This document shows, in pieces, positions 24,392 through 39,749 of a DNA stretch of 64,000 bases. The translations under genes were made by a program, and so were the position numbers. Positions within the stretch are counted from its first letter, which is position 1, and every line of letters starts with the position of its first letter. The stretch comes from Bursaphelenchus xylophilus. Taxonomy: Eukaryota; Nematoda; Chromadorea; Rhabditida; Aphelenchoididae. The DNA lies in the NCBI GenBank assembly GCA_904066235.2, contig CAJFCV020000001.1:7688001-7752000 (forward strand), read 5' to 3'. The notes beneath the pieces were generated by a model. That model made no database searches, was not told the origin of the DNA, and saw only the letters and a list, made by a program, of their open reading frames with translations.

Positions 24392-27300
24392 TCAGTAGAC
24401 AACACCGATTTTTTCCATGAGCATTTCATCCGAGATTCCGTTCTGGACATCCAGTTTGAGAGATTTCAACTTTTCAACCGTCAAAGCTTCGTTTAATATA
24501 GCTTTGCTGGCGTGGTCGGCTTTCTTGATAAGGTCGGGCTTCAGTCCAGCCATTTTGGCAGTAAAGAAGCCATACGACTTGGAGCTTGATCCCTCGGTTA
24601 ACTGGTATAAGAAGGTGATGTTATCCATACAAGGGTCATCGCAGTTTGCATCTTTTTCGACCAGACAAGCCTAGAAGGTATGATTTATTACAACATACAG
24701 TAGCTGCCAAAAAAACTGTCATTTTTTTGTGTAACTCTGCTCAAATTAGGATGGATTTAAACCAAGCAAATACCATTGTGTAGGGAATTATTGCTGTTAT
24801 CCAATGGTGTAGTGATTGGAGCGATTTTACATCTTAGTGTGTAACAACCGTCGATGTATTAGGTCTAGAAGTATGACTCCGCCGTTTTTTTGTTTTGCGT
24901 TTTTTTACAGGTTGCAGCAAGGTTTAAAAATTTCTGTTAAGATCCTCTAAAAGAACTTTGAAAACGCTATCTATTGATATATTTTTTGTATAGTAGGGCT
25001 TGACATAGCGGTTTTTATGAAGCTTCAAAGATGACCAACTTCGTCCCTGGAAAATCGTCATTTGCGGGAAATTTTACCCTGCACGTGTAACGCGAGGGAA
25101 AACGTTTTTAATGCGTCAATTGCTTAGAGAAGCTTACGTTAGTTGTGCTTAGTGAGAAAAAATCCGTGGGGAACGGGTTTAACGGTTCTAGCCCCGTGAT
25201 TTTCAAACCCATCTAAAAAAATTGAAGATGGAGATTACTGGATACAAAGCGATGCCCATACACAAAAAAAGTTGGCCGTGGTGCTCAAAGTGCCACAGAA
25301 AGGAGTTTCACTCAGTTTGCAATGAATTGAAAGGATCCAGAGAGAACGGACTTGAGTGTCTCATGGAATGACCTACAACAATATAGAGAACTTGCGAAAT
25401 TTTGATAGGCAGACCAAAGGGAAGCTATTTTTGCATCGTTTTATGGCCACAGACGAAAAACCCAGCGACTTTGAGAACCCGAAGCGCATGCGACCGCATA
25501 GTCTAACATTACCGGTAAGAAAGCATTGCGCTGTATAATATGATGACATAAACAAGTTGTTCTTCACTGTAAGCTCTTGAAACTCGGTAAAACGGTTATT
25601 GACCTCCGTTGACAACAGTGGCCGATGCAAATGAACGGAGAGCTATGACTAAAGCGGGCGGAATGACCAATTTTTATTTTGCTGCATGATCACGCTAGAA
25701 CCCATGTTGAAAAACTGGTCAAGGACACCCCAGAACAGCTAGGATGGGAGGCCTTACCTCACCCGCTATACTCTACGGACAACGAGCTTTCAGATAAGCA
25801 CTTATTTCCACCGATAGCACACGACCTGAGGCAGCAGCGCTTCGCTAAACACAATGATGCCAAAAATTAGGTTGATATTTGGATGGCTTCAAAACAGCCA
25901 AAAAATGTTTTTGGTGGATTGAAAAGTTGACCAAATTACGGAAACACCTCGTAATTAATAGTAGAATATAAAACTGGATGAGGTTTAGGGTAAAAATTTT
26001 TTGCTATGATCAAAACAATCAGCAGAAAAAAACGGCGGAGTCATACTTTTAAACCTAATAAAAATGTTGGAACGAAAAAAAACTGCCAATTTTTCCAAAA
26101 ACAATTACCGCTTGCATACACAAATCATATATATTCTGATTACGAAATAATGTGCCACTGCACATAAAGGGAGCCAAGAAAAATTAGTTTAATAGACTTT
26201 TTTGGTGGTCCCTAGTACGATACCCCAAAACATGACGGAAAATTCGAAGAACAACGACAATGCCTTGCAGTAGCGGCTAGATAACCTACTATTAAAATTG
26301 AACAATGATTGGGAGCCGAAATTTAAGTCTACGGCCTCCTCTTGATATTCAAGCTTCTCCGGCAACAAGTTGCTGTAGAAAGACTTAGTTTTCAGTTCAA
26401 CATATACTGCCGGAAAAACTTGAATGTCAAGTGGAGGCCGTAGACTTAATTTCAGCTCCCAATCATTGTTCTATTGCAATAGTAGGTAGTAATGATTTGC
26501 CACGGCGTATCAAGGGGCAAATTCTTTTGGAAAAATTTAGTTTTTTGCCTTTCCAAAAATTGTAAATCGGCAGTTGTTACACACTAAGATGTAAGATCGC
26601 TCCAATCGCTACACCATTAGACAACATCAATAATGCTCTACAGAATGGTTGAGCAGAGTTACAAAAAGAAACAAAAAAAAATGGAAATTTTTTTGGCAGC
26701 TACTGTAGGTTACCTACCATGTGACCTTCTGCAATTCTTGGATTCTCCGCAGCAATTTGGCAAAGACTGTGATAATGGGTTGAAAAGATGGAGCGACATC
26801 CTACGTGATCTGCCATGTAACGAAGAACGGCACCCGCAATTGCTGTTCCGTCATGAGTACTGAACGAAACATTAAGTTGTGTTAAATTTTCCGCCATTGG
26901 TTGGTGTTTTTTTTTATGGGGCTCCTACTTTTAAACAGGAAACCCTCTTTTTCCATAATAATCTATTGTCACAAAGAACATGTTTAAGCCTCAGAAAATC
27001 ACTTTTTACTCTAGTCTAAACTTTTAAACTGAGCTTCAAGATTCAAGTGCGCAGGAAAAATTCTGAGTTACCAAGGAATACGGGAAGAAACAATGTCCGA
27101 AAACTGCTTATTATCGCACATTGGCCTTGTCTCGGCTTAAATTTCATAAAGAAATGGCGGGCAACTTTTGACACTACCTAATAATAAGAAACAATAAATG
27201 CAACATACCTGGTTCCTCTTCCCAATTCGTCAACAATGGCCAAAGAATGTGGAGACGCAGAGCGAAGAATAATATTGGTCTCATTCAGTTCCATGTAGAA

Positions 27301-30300
27301 GGTAGATTGACCTAGTATTATTATTTAGAAAAAAATTAGAGCCATTTACCTGCAGTCAAACAATCGCTCGCCCCAATCCGACAGAATATTCTGTCGACTG
27401 GGCTGATTCTCATCTTTCTCGCCGGAACCATGGATCCCTAAAATGGGGTAAAGCCGGATAAAAGAAGATTACCAATTGAGCCAAGACCGAGAGGACTGCG
27501 ATCTGTCTCATCAGGGTCGATTTGCCGCCCATATTGGCTCCTGTAAGCAGCAAGAGAGCTGGGTTATCTCCACCAAGGGCAACGTCGTTTGGAATGAATT
27601 CAGATACATTCTGCCCAAGTTGGAACAAACCGGTGGCCAATGTGGGATGATAACCCCCATGAATCTCGATGACGGGCTAAAGCGAAACAATCTCTGCAAA
27701 TTATTAGTTACCTTTTCAGCATCATATATAAACTCCGGGAAACACATCTGGATCGGAGACTGCGACGCATACTTTGCCAGTGATAACAAACAGTCAAATG
27801 TCGCGATCTTTCTGATTATGGACACCCAGCGGTCCTTCCTTAAACGCAATCTTACTGAGATCATTGTCAAGCCTACCTCAAATCAAAGCTCTCGAAAACA
27901 CGTCTAGTGTAATCGTTGTTAAATTCTTGCGTAATCTTCAATGCGGCGTCTAAATCCGAAATTAAACCGTCTAATTCCGGGGTTGAGAATCTTCTCCATC
28001 CCTTAAACAGAATAAAAATATTTTCTTGTCTTACCTGTCTCTTCGATTTCAGTTCATAATTGTGATCGAGGGATCTTGACAGTTCGTCCGGGACCTCCAG
28101 GAGATATGGAGTCTTTGACGCACCTTGGAACCTTAACTGCTGAAATTAAAAATTTCTAATTACAGTGTGTTTGCGTGTTACTTACACTGCATTTCAACTT
28201 TTTCTTCTCGTTCTTCAAGAACTCCTCCAAAGCACTCTTTGCATCGTCGATCGCCTTCAAGGAATTGTCATAATCGCTGTCTACTCCAGGCTTCGGGATA
28301 ATCTTTCCCTCTTCAAGGGCCTTTTCTCTGTTCCCAATGAGTGCGTTGAAATGCTGCAGATCGACAGCCAGCGTCTCTGGACGTTCATCTAAGCATTCGG
28401 CGATCAATGGAGCGCTAGAAACATAAAGATGAGGGGATGTTGTCACGCCCCTGAGGGTATATATAAACCATCTTGAACTTACATGCCAACATCACCGTCA
28501 ACTTGATTGGCATAATAAGTGAGTAACTTCAAGATGAGTTCCATTCCATCTAAGGCCAAGATCAAGTTTTTCACCTTTCTGGCTCCATATCTCTTGGCTT
28601 CGAACATATGAGCACGGCCGTCAGGATGTTCCGTGGATCTGTATTTTAAACCCAGACTGTGAATACTCTGAAACAACTTCTCCAGATCTGCGACTTTTTT
28701 CAGCAGCTCTCCGCCTTTGATTTCTAACTCCATTCCTTGCGGAGAAGCCAAGAACTTTATGGCCTCCTGTCTACTCTGTATAACACATGGATCACAGGAA
28801 GGAATACAAATCCAGCGACGCAATTCTCTTTTGCCGAATGGAGTAACGCAACGATTGATAGTATGGAAAAGCGAAAAGTCTCTACCAGCAGCCTCCTTCT
28901 TCTCATGAGCCCGTTTCTTACTCAAGGGATCGCTTGGTGGAAGTAGATGAAGTGCATTCAGAGAATAGCTATCCAAAACCATTTTCACATTTTTCCATTT
29001 TTCAATTCCATTAGTCTAGAAAATACATGTAACCTGAAGATTCACCAACCTTATCCTTCTTGAAGTTCAGAGTGGATGGACTGTAGAACGAAAACTTTTT
29101 CATTGTAACCATATCAACATCAATCAGGCATCGTTTTAGATACCACAAGACAGCTCCGAGAGCAGAAACGGCCAACCCGTAATCGGGATGAGGAGTGGGG
29201 ATAACTTCTTCCACATCATTTACCACCTTCTTCAACACCTCAGGCCATTCATTCACATCTCTCCCCAAATATTTTTCGGAGAAGAGCTATATTAATTATA
29301 CCAGCAATAACCTTCTAACTTACCTGTTTCAACGTCTCGTCACTTGTGAAGAATTCTTTCTTCGAGCTGAGACCATGGCCATTTGTTTTGCGAAGAACGG
29401 CACTCAGAATTGCGGCGGTTGTGGAGCCGATATGACCTTTCTCAAATAGATATTCAGAAGGCTGATTATGCGCCAAGAAGGTACGCAATGAAGAAAAACT
29501 CTCATCATCCGTGAATTCGGACAACTGAAAGTATGATGACATTAATGAAACTAGCGAAGCACATCAATCAAATCATTCATATCAAAATAATTTACAATAA
29601 ACTCTCCAATTTGACAGTCAATCAGACAAATCCCAAATCGGCTCTTCAATCCGTTTTCCTCACGTATCTTCTGAAAAAAACCAAATTATAAGATGCTACA
29701 GTGCGTCTCAGGATTTTGGTTCCACCCAGTTTTTTGATCATAACTCGTGGGGTTTTTTCGAAATGTCATGAAATTTTACGCAAGTGTTAACCAGCCTTTA
29801 ATAATAAGCTATGGAAAATTTCATCCCATTTGGCTTCAATACTCGGACGTTATGGCTATTTTTCTAAATTCCGCATGTCCCACATTTTTGGTTCCACTTA
29901 TAAATTTGTGATTTTTGGCCCAATTTTTGCTGCATATTCCATAGCTTATTAGTCAAGGCCGGTTAAAACTTGCGTAAAATTAAATAACATTTGAAAAAAC
30001 CCCCGCGAGTTATGATCAAAAAAATGGTGTGGAACCAAAAACCTGAGACTGCACTGTATTTACTGTTTCAAAAGTTTCGTCTTTATAAATAAAAAAAAGC
30101 CTGTAGAAAATAAAGTAGCACAAATCAAAAATTTTGTGAAGGGTTGCCCCATGCATATATGCTTTCATTCAATCAAGCTCTGGAAATGTTTTGAAGTGTC
30201 ACCAAAAAATGGCGAATTTTTTTTGAATCACCTTACAGGAAGTATCCCATGTGCGACGCTCAGGTTTTGATGAAACTTGGCACAAATTTCGAATATTTTT

Positions 30301-31830
30301 TCTAAGACATATGCGAGAATCCTAGCTCGCGCTTTGCAGAAACAACCGACATTTTTAGATTTTTTTGATTGACAATTTTTCCCGAACTTCGGCACGAAAA
30401 GTTTCATACCTATTTCTACCGTAAAGTATAATGTTTCCACAAAAAATAAATTTTTTCCGCGCGAAACTAGCGAAGTTATGGCCAAAAAGTGTTTTTCTCT
30501 CTGATCGCTCTCCGCGTTTGGCATGCCTCGGCGGCAAAGATCGTTCAATATCCCGGCTGCACTTGCAAAGCGCGAGCTAAAACTTTCAGGAATTGATATC
30601 TAATATATTCCCGATGTGTGTGCCGAATTTAAAGAAGATCTGAACGTCGCACTTGGGTACTTCCCTTGTTAATAAATTAAATCCATACCTCCTCCTTTAA
30701 GGCCATCAAGAAAGTCGAGTCAGCAGAAGAAGTTTCGAGGGATTCGGTGTCCAAAACGCTGACACCCCTTGTTGCCACGGATGTGATGCGACACAACTCT
30801 CTGAGCAATCGTATCAATTTTAAGCCACATAACCCTACCTCATCACGACTTTGTCCTTCAACTTCTCTTTTTTGGCTCTTTCGGCCAGCTGATCAGGAGT
30901 CTCAGTCTGCTCAACTCTGGCTACATTGTAGCCTTTGGCAATCAATCCTTCTGCAAACTTGGCGTATCCAATTTCTGGGAACCCACTGTGCGCAAATTTT
31001 CCCTGGATAATTTTGTAATATAAATATAAAAATATCCTACCCTCATGTAACTGATTCCCAATTTCTCTACAGCAATTACGGCATCCATATGGTACAGTTC
31101 GTAGAATTTTCCGACTTTGAAGAAGAGAACAGTATCAAAGTTGGCAGCCTTTAGTCTCCACCATTGCCGATGTCCTAAATCATGACATAACAAACAATAA
31201 ATCTAAAAGAACCTTACCCGGAGACTGCTCTTTTATGAAGTCTTCGGGAACAAACAGAGTCTTAGGATCGTAATCTGGGTGATCTGGACGTCTTTTGTTG
31301 GCATCTCTGATGTTCTCAGGCTTCAGAAACGGGAAACTCAAATGAACAAAATCAACGTCGTTCTCTTTGTCGTTCAGATTCCCACGAATCTCCTTGACCC
31401 GAGCAGGGGACTGTATGCATATAGATTGATACTAAAAATAACTTACCTTAGCCGTTTTGGCAGTGGTAACCCGAACAGATTTAGGGGTTGTGAAGCCTCT
31501 AGATGAGGCTGATGATTTCAGAGGCGCTTTTTTGGTTGGGGTTTGGGGACGAGAAGACATTTCTTCATGATCATCAATGTTGAAGTCTTCGTCCTCGTCA
31601 TCTGAGGTAATAACTCTGCGTTTCTTAACAGATTTCGGAGTCTTGGGGGTGACATCCCTAACGTCATCATCATCACTTGGAACCCGAGCCCGCTTCAATG
31701 AACTGCTACCCAGGTTTTCTTTCTTCTCGTCCGTTGTGGGAACTTTAGGAGTCACCTTGAAATACGAAAAAAGACTGGGTTGATTTGGCCCAACCGGAAT
31801 TGGCTTTTTACCCTTAGGTGTTCTCGACAT
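24392..31830 (-). CDS. msh-6: MSH6 mismatch-recognition protein (MutS homologue)
   Basis: Minus-strand gene starting [20 protein letters not shown] with a PCNA-binding box QPSLFSYF near residue 18, then a basic/acidic linker. The mismatch-binding domain has [15 protein letters not shown] (the Phe-x-Glu wedge) and the connector [20 protein letters not shown]. The core and lever are around 28480-29540, and the ATPase domain has Walker [15 protein letters not shown], the ABC signature-like [14 protein letters not shown] and Walker [12 protein letters not shown], then FSTHYHSLC. It ends LMEKIGVVY (stop at 24392). With MSH-2 it forms MutS-alpha, which binds base mismatches and small loops. Introns contain a mariner relic and two MITEs without breaking the frame. 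It starts 108 bases after the npp-13 stop. Confidence 0.95.
25356..25870 (+). pseudogene. Mariner transposase relic
   Basis: Two conserved mariner transposase blocks survive in different frames. The first is the FLHR..TDEKP..NPKR region around the second catalytic Asp. The second is the [21 protein letters not shown] region around the third catalytic Asp; the usual PSD after YSPDLA is degenerate. Frameshifts and stops lie between them near 25540-25680. Confidence 0.8.
26285..26490. repeat. Hairpin MITE nested in the mariner relic
   Basis: GGAGCCGAAATTTAAGTCTA continuing into CGGCCTCC near 26310 is mirrored at about 26430-26460, and the outer CTACTATT with AACAATGATTGGGAG pairs with CTCCCAATCATTGTT plus AATAGTAG. 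The arms are about 85 bases around a short loop. Confidence 0.7.
29699..30056. mobile_element. 358-base palindromic MITE in an msh-6 intron
   Basis: The termini CAGTGCGTCTCAGG and CCTGAGACTGCACTG lie between TA duplications (29697-29698 and 30057-30058). The whole element is an imperfect palindrome: TTTTTTGATCATAACTCG is mirrored by CGAGTTATGATCAAAAAA and GGTTCCAC by GTGGAACC. TA duplication and CAGT ends suggest Tc1/mariner mobilisation. Confidence 0.8.
30236..30668. mobile_element. TWA-type (PIF/Harbinger-like) MITE, copy 2
   Basis: 433 bases with inverted ends (CAGGAAGTATCCC.. and ..GGGTACTTCCCTTG) and a TTA target duplication at 30233-30235 and 30669-30671. It lies inside an msh-6 intron, in opposite orientation to copy 1. 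Confidence 0.85.
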
Positions 31831-31938
31831 CGTACTGTAACAACATATTACAAAAAACAAAAACAGACATAAAATAAGAACGTGACAAAACGTATAGACA
31901 CAACACAGTTAATACATTTTACTTATTTATTCACAAAA
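31831..31938 (-). promoter_or_regulatory. Intercistronic region npp-13 to msh-6
   Basis: 108 bases separate the npp-13 stop from the msh-6 ATG on the minus strand. Read on that strand it has AATAAATAAG shortly after the stop and ends TATGTTGTTACAG then TACG before the ATG, a good trans-splice acceptor. Confidence 0.65.
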
Positions 31939-34900
31939 TTATATCTGTGACTGAAGTTGAAGGATCTGAGAATTCAGGTGAACGGGGAAACGACAATTCA
32001 CCTCAGCAACAAATAACAAGACGACTTTCGAAATCTGCTTCAAATCACTTCGGGAGTATTCAGAGCCATTACGAGAAAGCTGGACCAAGACTTTGAACAA
32101 CGTGATGATGACATGGTGCATCACTTCCTTTACCTAAATCGAATTTTTAAACAATTGACTTTGCTTACCCGATCTGAAACCAAAGTATAGTCGGAAACCC
32201 GGATTGACATCTCGTCGTTGGAAAAGGGGATTAGTTTCATTTCCTGGAGCGTCCTCAAAGCCTTAAAGGGATCGGTTAATGAAGCTGCGCTGAATATATT
32301 CAGCTGGATCAAACGTTCCAATTCTCTCTTCAGAGTAACATCTAAGTCAACATTCTTGAGTCCCAGAAGCCAATAAGCCAACTTCAACGTTTCCTCTGAG
32401 CCCTCCTTTTTTCTATTTTCGGACGTTCCTTGAGAAATCAGTGACACCAAGTGTTTTGAACACAGCTTGAAAGCATCACTCGCCCTCTAAAAATGATTGG
32501 TTAATTTATTAGGGTGTCCAACAAGTCCTGCCTATTTTCGAACTTGATAATTAAGAAGAGACCATTACGGTGCACCGCGGTAGCCTGAATGACTGCACTC
32601 CTTAATGCTTTTTACTGTTAAAACCGTCATTCCTTACACTTATATAAATAGCATAAAACTTGAACAAACTACATTCCCTCCAAGCAAATAGTTGAAATTC
32701 TTTAATATCATCCGCTCTCGGGAAAAAAATGCGTTCTATGGCAAGTGAGGCTAATCTTTTGCTATTGCACTTTAATATAATACATCTACTGAGCACCCTG
32801 TTTCTAAAGAAGCCTTACTTCCGCTGAATTAATGCTTATGACGCTTTCCTGCAGGCTTCTTGTATCACTCGCCAGTATTATGATGCACATAACATAAACA
32901 AAAAATTGTAGCGCAAATTGTCCGTAAATTTAAATAATTGGGAAATTTTTAAATTATGCATATCTCAAGACACAAACTGGCATAGGCGGTGATTATTATG
33001 TCATTATGTTCACCCACAAGCCTAGATTACCTATGACACACAGCTACAGCCAAAATTTCTACCATTGACAAATCGAGTCAGAAAAGCATGAACTTTTTAA
33101 ATGTCTAGTACAATATCAGGGTAGTGTGGGTAGCAAGTGGGTTGTGTCGCCTCGTCATATAGGGATAAGAAGGTCAATTGCTAAGCTCCAAAACCGCATC
33201 TCACAACATAATGTCAGACATATCCCATAAAGCGTTTCAAAGCTCACAAGTATCTGAACCACTCGATGACCCAAAAATTAGAAAGACTAATAACAAAAAC
33301 GGTAATTTTAAAAGACGATTTTTGACTCGGTGAATTAGCCGAGGACATAGAAAAAAATACGACCGCTGTAGGCAATTACTTCAAAAGCGTGAATTGTAAA
33401 ATATGGTACCTTAACGCAACACTTGGAAAAAATATTGTTCGCTTTTTCTTAGCCAACAGTTATTTAACCCCCTTTTTTTTCGTATGTTTCACTGATGGCT
33501 GATGCATTGTCAGAAATCGTCTTCTAAGTAAAAAATCACTGACCTTAATCATCAAAAACAGTCGACACGCTGTCAAAGTCTCCCCAGATATGTCACTGTC
33601 TCTTGCCACCCTGTTGATGATGTCAGAAGTGTTCACGGCCGCTTTAAAACGTTCAATGAGCCCGGGTTGAACATCCCCGCTCTCAGTCAGCCGTCCCAAA
33701 ATGACGTCTGTCTGATGACTGATAAAACAAAGTCGACTCACACATCCCTCGAAAATGTTACCACCTAAATTAGTAACTATATTATATCCTCGTTCTGAAT
33801 ATACCTCCGGCAGTCTCCTTATCAAAGTACAAATCCTTGAGGAAGAAACAATAATTCAACGCGTATTCGACATTTTCCAATTCAAAATTCTTGACGTACA
33901 ACAACAATAATTTGGCAAAGTTTAGTCGACAGAAAATCGGATCTTTCTCATCTTGGGTGACTAAAATATAGCTATAAAAGCCGCAAAAAAAAAACATACG
34001 GATAAATTCCGAAACCCTTCTTCCAAGGATCAGTAAACCTTTTTGTTGCGCCAGAATAGATATATGTACCGCGTGATGCGCCATCCCAGATCTGTATAGA
34101 AGTTCTATACTTCTTTCAATCTGTCCTAAAAACGATGAATATACATTTACAGAAAATAACTTGCCAGTCAACCACAGCGCCGTAAAGTATAATGAATAAC
34201 TTCCTCCATTTTTTACAAAGTAATCTTCGCCACAATCAACACACACAGTAGTCTGAGTCTTTCGGAACTGAGTCTTGCCATTAGTGGCATCTAATTTGCA
34301 TTGCATTAGCTTGACCCATAGCCAATTCTCAATCGAGTCCGTAACCTCAGGGCATTCAATACCCAAGAAGATAGCATAAACTGCCCTTTTGAAAGGATCC
34401 GAGCAATGGGCACCTTCATGTTTCCATTCTGCGTTAAGTTTAAGTCTCTTATCAGCATCCAAACTAAAAATAGTACAAACATAGAGTATTAAATTACCCG
34501 GAATCGCAACAATTCAATATACAGCCAACCAAGACGGCGCAGTTTGGGATACTGGACAGAGTTTTCACCACTTTAGCCGCCAGTTGCGATTCACCACAAC
34601 GAAGGAGGTTGTACAGGACAGGCCAGACGGGATGCTTTCCATACACACCATCCTGAAAAACTCTGTAAAAACCTTGAAATGCGAAACACACCTGAAACTC
34701 AAAGTCTGGCAGTGTCACATTCAGGTAGGCCTCAATTAACGGAAGAACCCCAGGCACTCCTCCTCTCTGGGCCAATTCCATGTTACTTTCGACGATCGTT
34801 TCCATGAATTCCTTATACCTAGAAAAGTAAATATCATCCGCTCTGGAATCACAGTCATACATCTGTTGAAGATAGAAGGTGGACCTTTGGAGGACAAAAT

Positions 34901-35598
34901 TGATCCATTTCTCTGAGCTTCGATACAATTCAGCGTCACCAATGTCCGCAGAGTCCAGACTTAAAAGAGGCAGAACACTTCCCCAAAGTTGCGTTACTTC
35001 CTTGTCATTCATACTCTCCACTGCTTCTACGACAGCACCATGATTACTGGCCAAACAGTCGCTTTCTAGGCTATTCGAAATCTAAATCACGATTCGAAAA
35101 GAATTAACAAACCAACATTTTTTGCATACAATTCCATTTGCTTTTCGAATACTTTGTTAGAAACTTTGCTCTTCACGGAAACTCCGGCAACGCCCTTGAC
35201 GGTATACCGATTTACATTGTCGGTTAAATTGGTTTGATCCAAAATATATTGGTTAATAAACGCTCTTTCAGCTTCTACATCTGCACGCTCCCAGCTATTC
35301 TGAACAACTTCTTCGACGTACCCATCGTTTGAGCCAATATTGTCCCCAGAATCAATCAAAAAACCAGGCTTCTTGCCTTCATCACTCTTGAAGCTCTTTT
35401 CTTTCCATTCTGAATCGGGTCTCAATTGCCTTCTTTTGCAAATGCTGTCACTAGCACTAAAGATGGACCTTAGATCCCCAATGGGATGAGAGTTTCCGGT
35501 CTAAAAAAGGTTAACATATGCCAATTCCATACCTCCTTTGTTCTGATGTTAAGCCGGAAACTCGTAACTCTTTGCTGAAGATCAACAAATTCTGTCAT
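31939..35598 (-). CDS. npp-13: Nucleoporin Nup93 / NPP-13
   Basis: The minus-strand start is MTEFVDLQQRVTSFRLNIRT (ATG at 35598); the end is NSQILQLQSQI (stop 31939). The all-helical Nic96/Nup93 fold is recognised from HPVWPVLYNLLRCGESQLAA, SIENWLWVKLMQCKL, YFVKNGGSYSLYFTALWLTG, DPIFCRLNFAKLLLLYVKNF and ALNYCFFLKDL, in family order. Nup93 is a scaffold of the inner nuclear pore ring, contacting Nup155, Nup205 and Nup53. Introns are short except one of about 1.06 kb (32488-33544) in which I see no gene. The N-terminal amphipathic helix that binds Nup188/205 would lie in the first 60 residues. It is probably first in an operon with msh-6 and divergent from dpf-3. Confidence 0.9.
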
Positions 35599-35809
35599 TT
35601 CTGGAGTTTCGATTTAGGAAACTGGTTGAAATCGCACCGGTGCTTGAATTCCAGTTTACCTGGGTGCACCCAGGTAAACTGGAATTCAACGAAATTTTGG
35701 CGGGCTGGATTAGAACAGAACGCCAAACGTTCTCACCGTGAGAATCAGAAAATAAAAATGAATATTTTTGGAAATAATTTTTTACAAGTTTTTGCTATTT
35801 TAGTCTGTT
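35599..35809. promoter_or_regulatory. Divergent promoter npp-13 / dpf-3 with a 46-base palindrome
   Basis: Only 211 bases separate the two ATGs. Positions 35644-35689 form a perfect 46-base palindrome with no spacer: the half-site is TTGAATTCCAGTTTACCTGG then GTG, meeting at TGCA. An acceptor (CTATTTTAG, to 35803) precedes the dpf-3 ATG. Confidence 0.7.
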
Positions 35810-38702
<2,893 letters not shown>

Positions 38703-38850
38703 AATGTGCCTTGATAAAAAAAATAGTAATACTAATCGGCGCCAATCCAGTGCATTTCATGAACCGTTTAGACTTTTCGTCCACAGACTATCTATTGACC
38801 AAAAGAGTGGGACAAACCATAATTGGCAGAAAAAAACGACGTGCCATGAG

Positions 38851-39749
38851 CAGGGGTGGTCAGTGGGCCGGCCGGGCTCAAAAATGGAAAATTACAAACG
38901 GGCCGGGCCGCGGGCCTGGGGTTTTTTCCGGCCCGGCCCGTCTAAATTACAATGCCAAACCGTTGGCATTCATTGTTTTCGCGCCGGGAAAATTAATTGA
39001 TGTTGTTATAGTTGCTGTTTCTCAAGTTCTAAAACGTTTACAAGTCTATAGTTCCATTATAAAACCACAAAACTATCACATTGATCCTTTACTAGCTATA
39101 TCAACGCCTTTTTTGCCTAACAGGGGAAGTACCCCAAGTGCGACGCTCAGATTTTGACGAAACTTGGCACAAATTTAGAATAGATTTTTCTAAGACACAT
39201 GCGAGAATCCTAGCTCGCGCTTTGCAGAAACAACCGAGATTTTTAGATCGATAGTCGGCAAAAAATTTACACTTTTTGCCGAATTTCGGCACGAAAAGTT
39301 TCATACCTATTTCTACCGTAAAGGATAATTTTTCTACAAAAAATAAAATTTTTCCGAACGAAACTGCCAAAGTTATGGCCAAAAAACGTTTTTTTCTCTG
39401 ACCGCTCTCCACGTTTCGCGTACTCTCTCGGCGACAAAAACAGTTCCATATCTCGGTGGCGCTTGCAAAGCGCGAGCTAAAACTTTCAGGAATCGATATT
39501 CAGTTCATGCCCGACGCGTGTGCAAAATTTAAAGAAAATCTGAGCGTCGCACTTGGGGTACTTCCCTTGTAAGTTTAGATCCCAAGCTTGGGCGCAGTTC
39601 GCAGAACCCTCTATAAACGGGCCTGCACGGGCCGGGCCTGGAAAAAGACTAGACGGGCCGGGCCGGTAATTAGACGGGCCGGGCCGGTAATTAGACGGGC
39701 CGGGCCGCGGGCCGAAAATCGGAAAAATAGGGTCCGCTGACCACCCCTG
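38851..39749. mobile_element. hAT-type non-autonomous element with GCCATGAG duplication
   Basis: The ends CAGGGGTGGTCAGTGG and its mirror CCGCTGACCACCCCTG are bracketed by identical 8-base duplications GCCATGAG at 38843-38850 and 39750-39757, the hAT hallmark. GC-rich subterminal repeats (ACGGGCCGGGCC units) sit at both ends. No transposase is present. It contains the MITE at 39121-39569. Confidence 0.93.
39121..39569. mobile_element. TWA-type (PIF/Harbinger-like) MITE, copy 3
   Basis: 449 bases beginning CAGGGGAAGTACCCCAAGTG and ending GGGGTACTTCCCTTG, flanked by TAA at 39118-39120 and 39570-39572. It is inserted into the hAT-type element, so it is the younger of the two. Confidence 0.9.

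Larger units (their letters stand above)
24698..26705. mobile_element. Degenerate mariner-type transposon with long TIRs
   Basis: The ends CAGTAGCTGCCAAAAAAACT and mirror lie between TA duplications at 24696-24697 and 26706-26707. Inverted similarity extends about 130 bases inward (for example GATTGGAGCGATTTTACATC mirrored at about 26594). The plus-strand interior keeps mariner transposase remnants: [20 protein letters not shown] (25428-25487) and [20 protein letters not shown] followed by [14 protein letters not shown] (25680-25790), separated by frameshifts and stops. It is a dead copy, opposite in sense to msh-6. It sits about ten bases inside the donor of the msh-6 intron that follows EGHM. 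Confidence 0.9.

Noticed and set aside
32488..33544. Hidden gene in the long npp-13 intron
   Set aside because: No coding pattern, RNA family or clear terminal repeats; an AGGGTGTCC-like end near 32511 has no convincing mirror.
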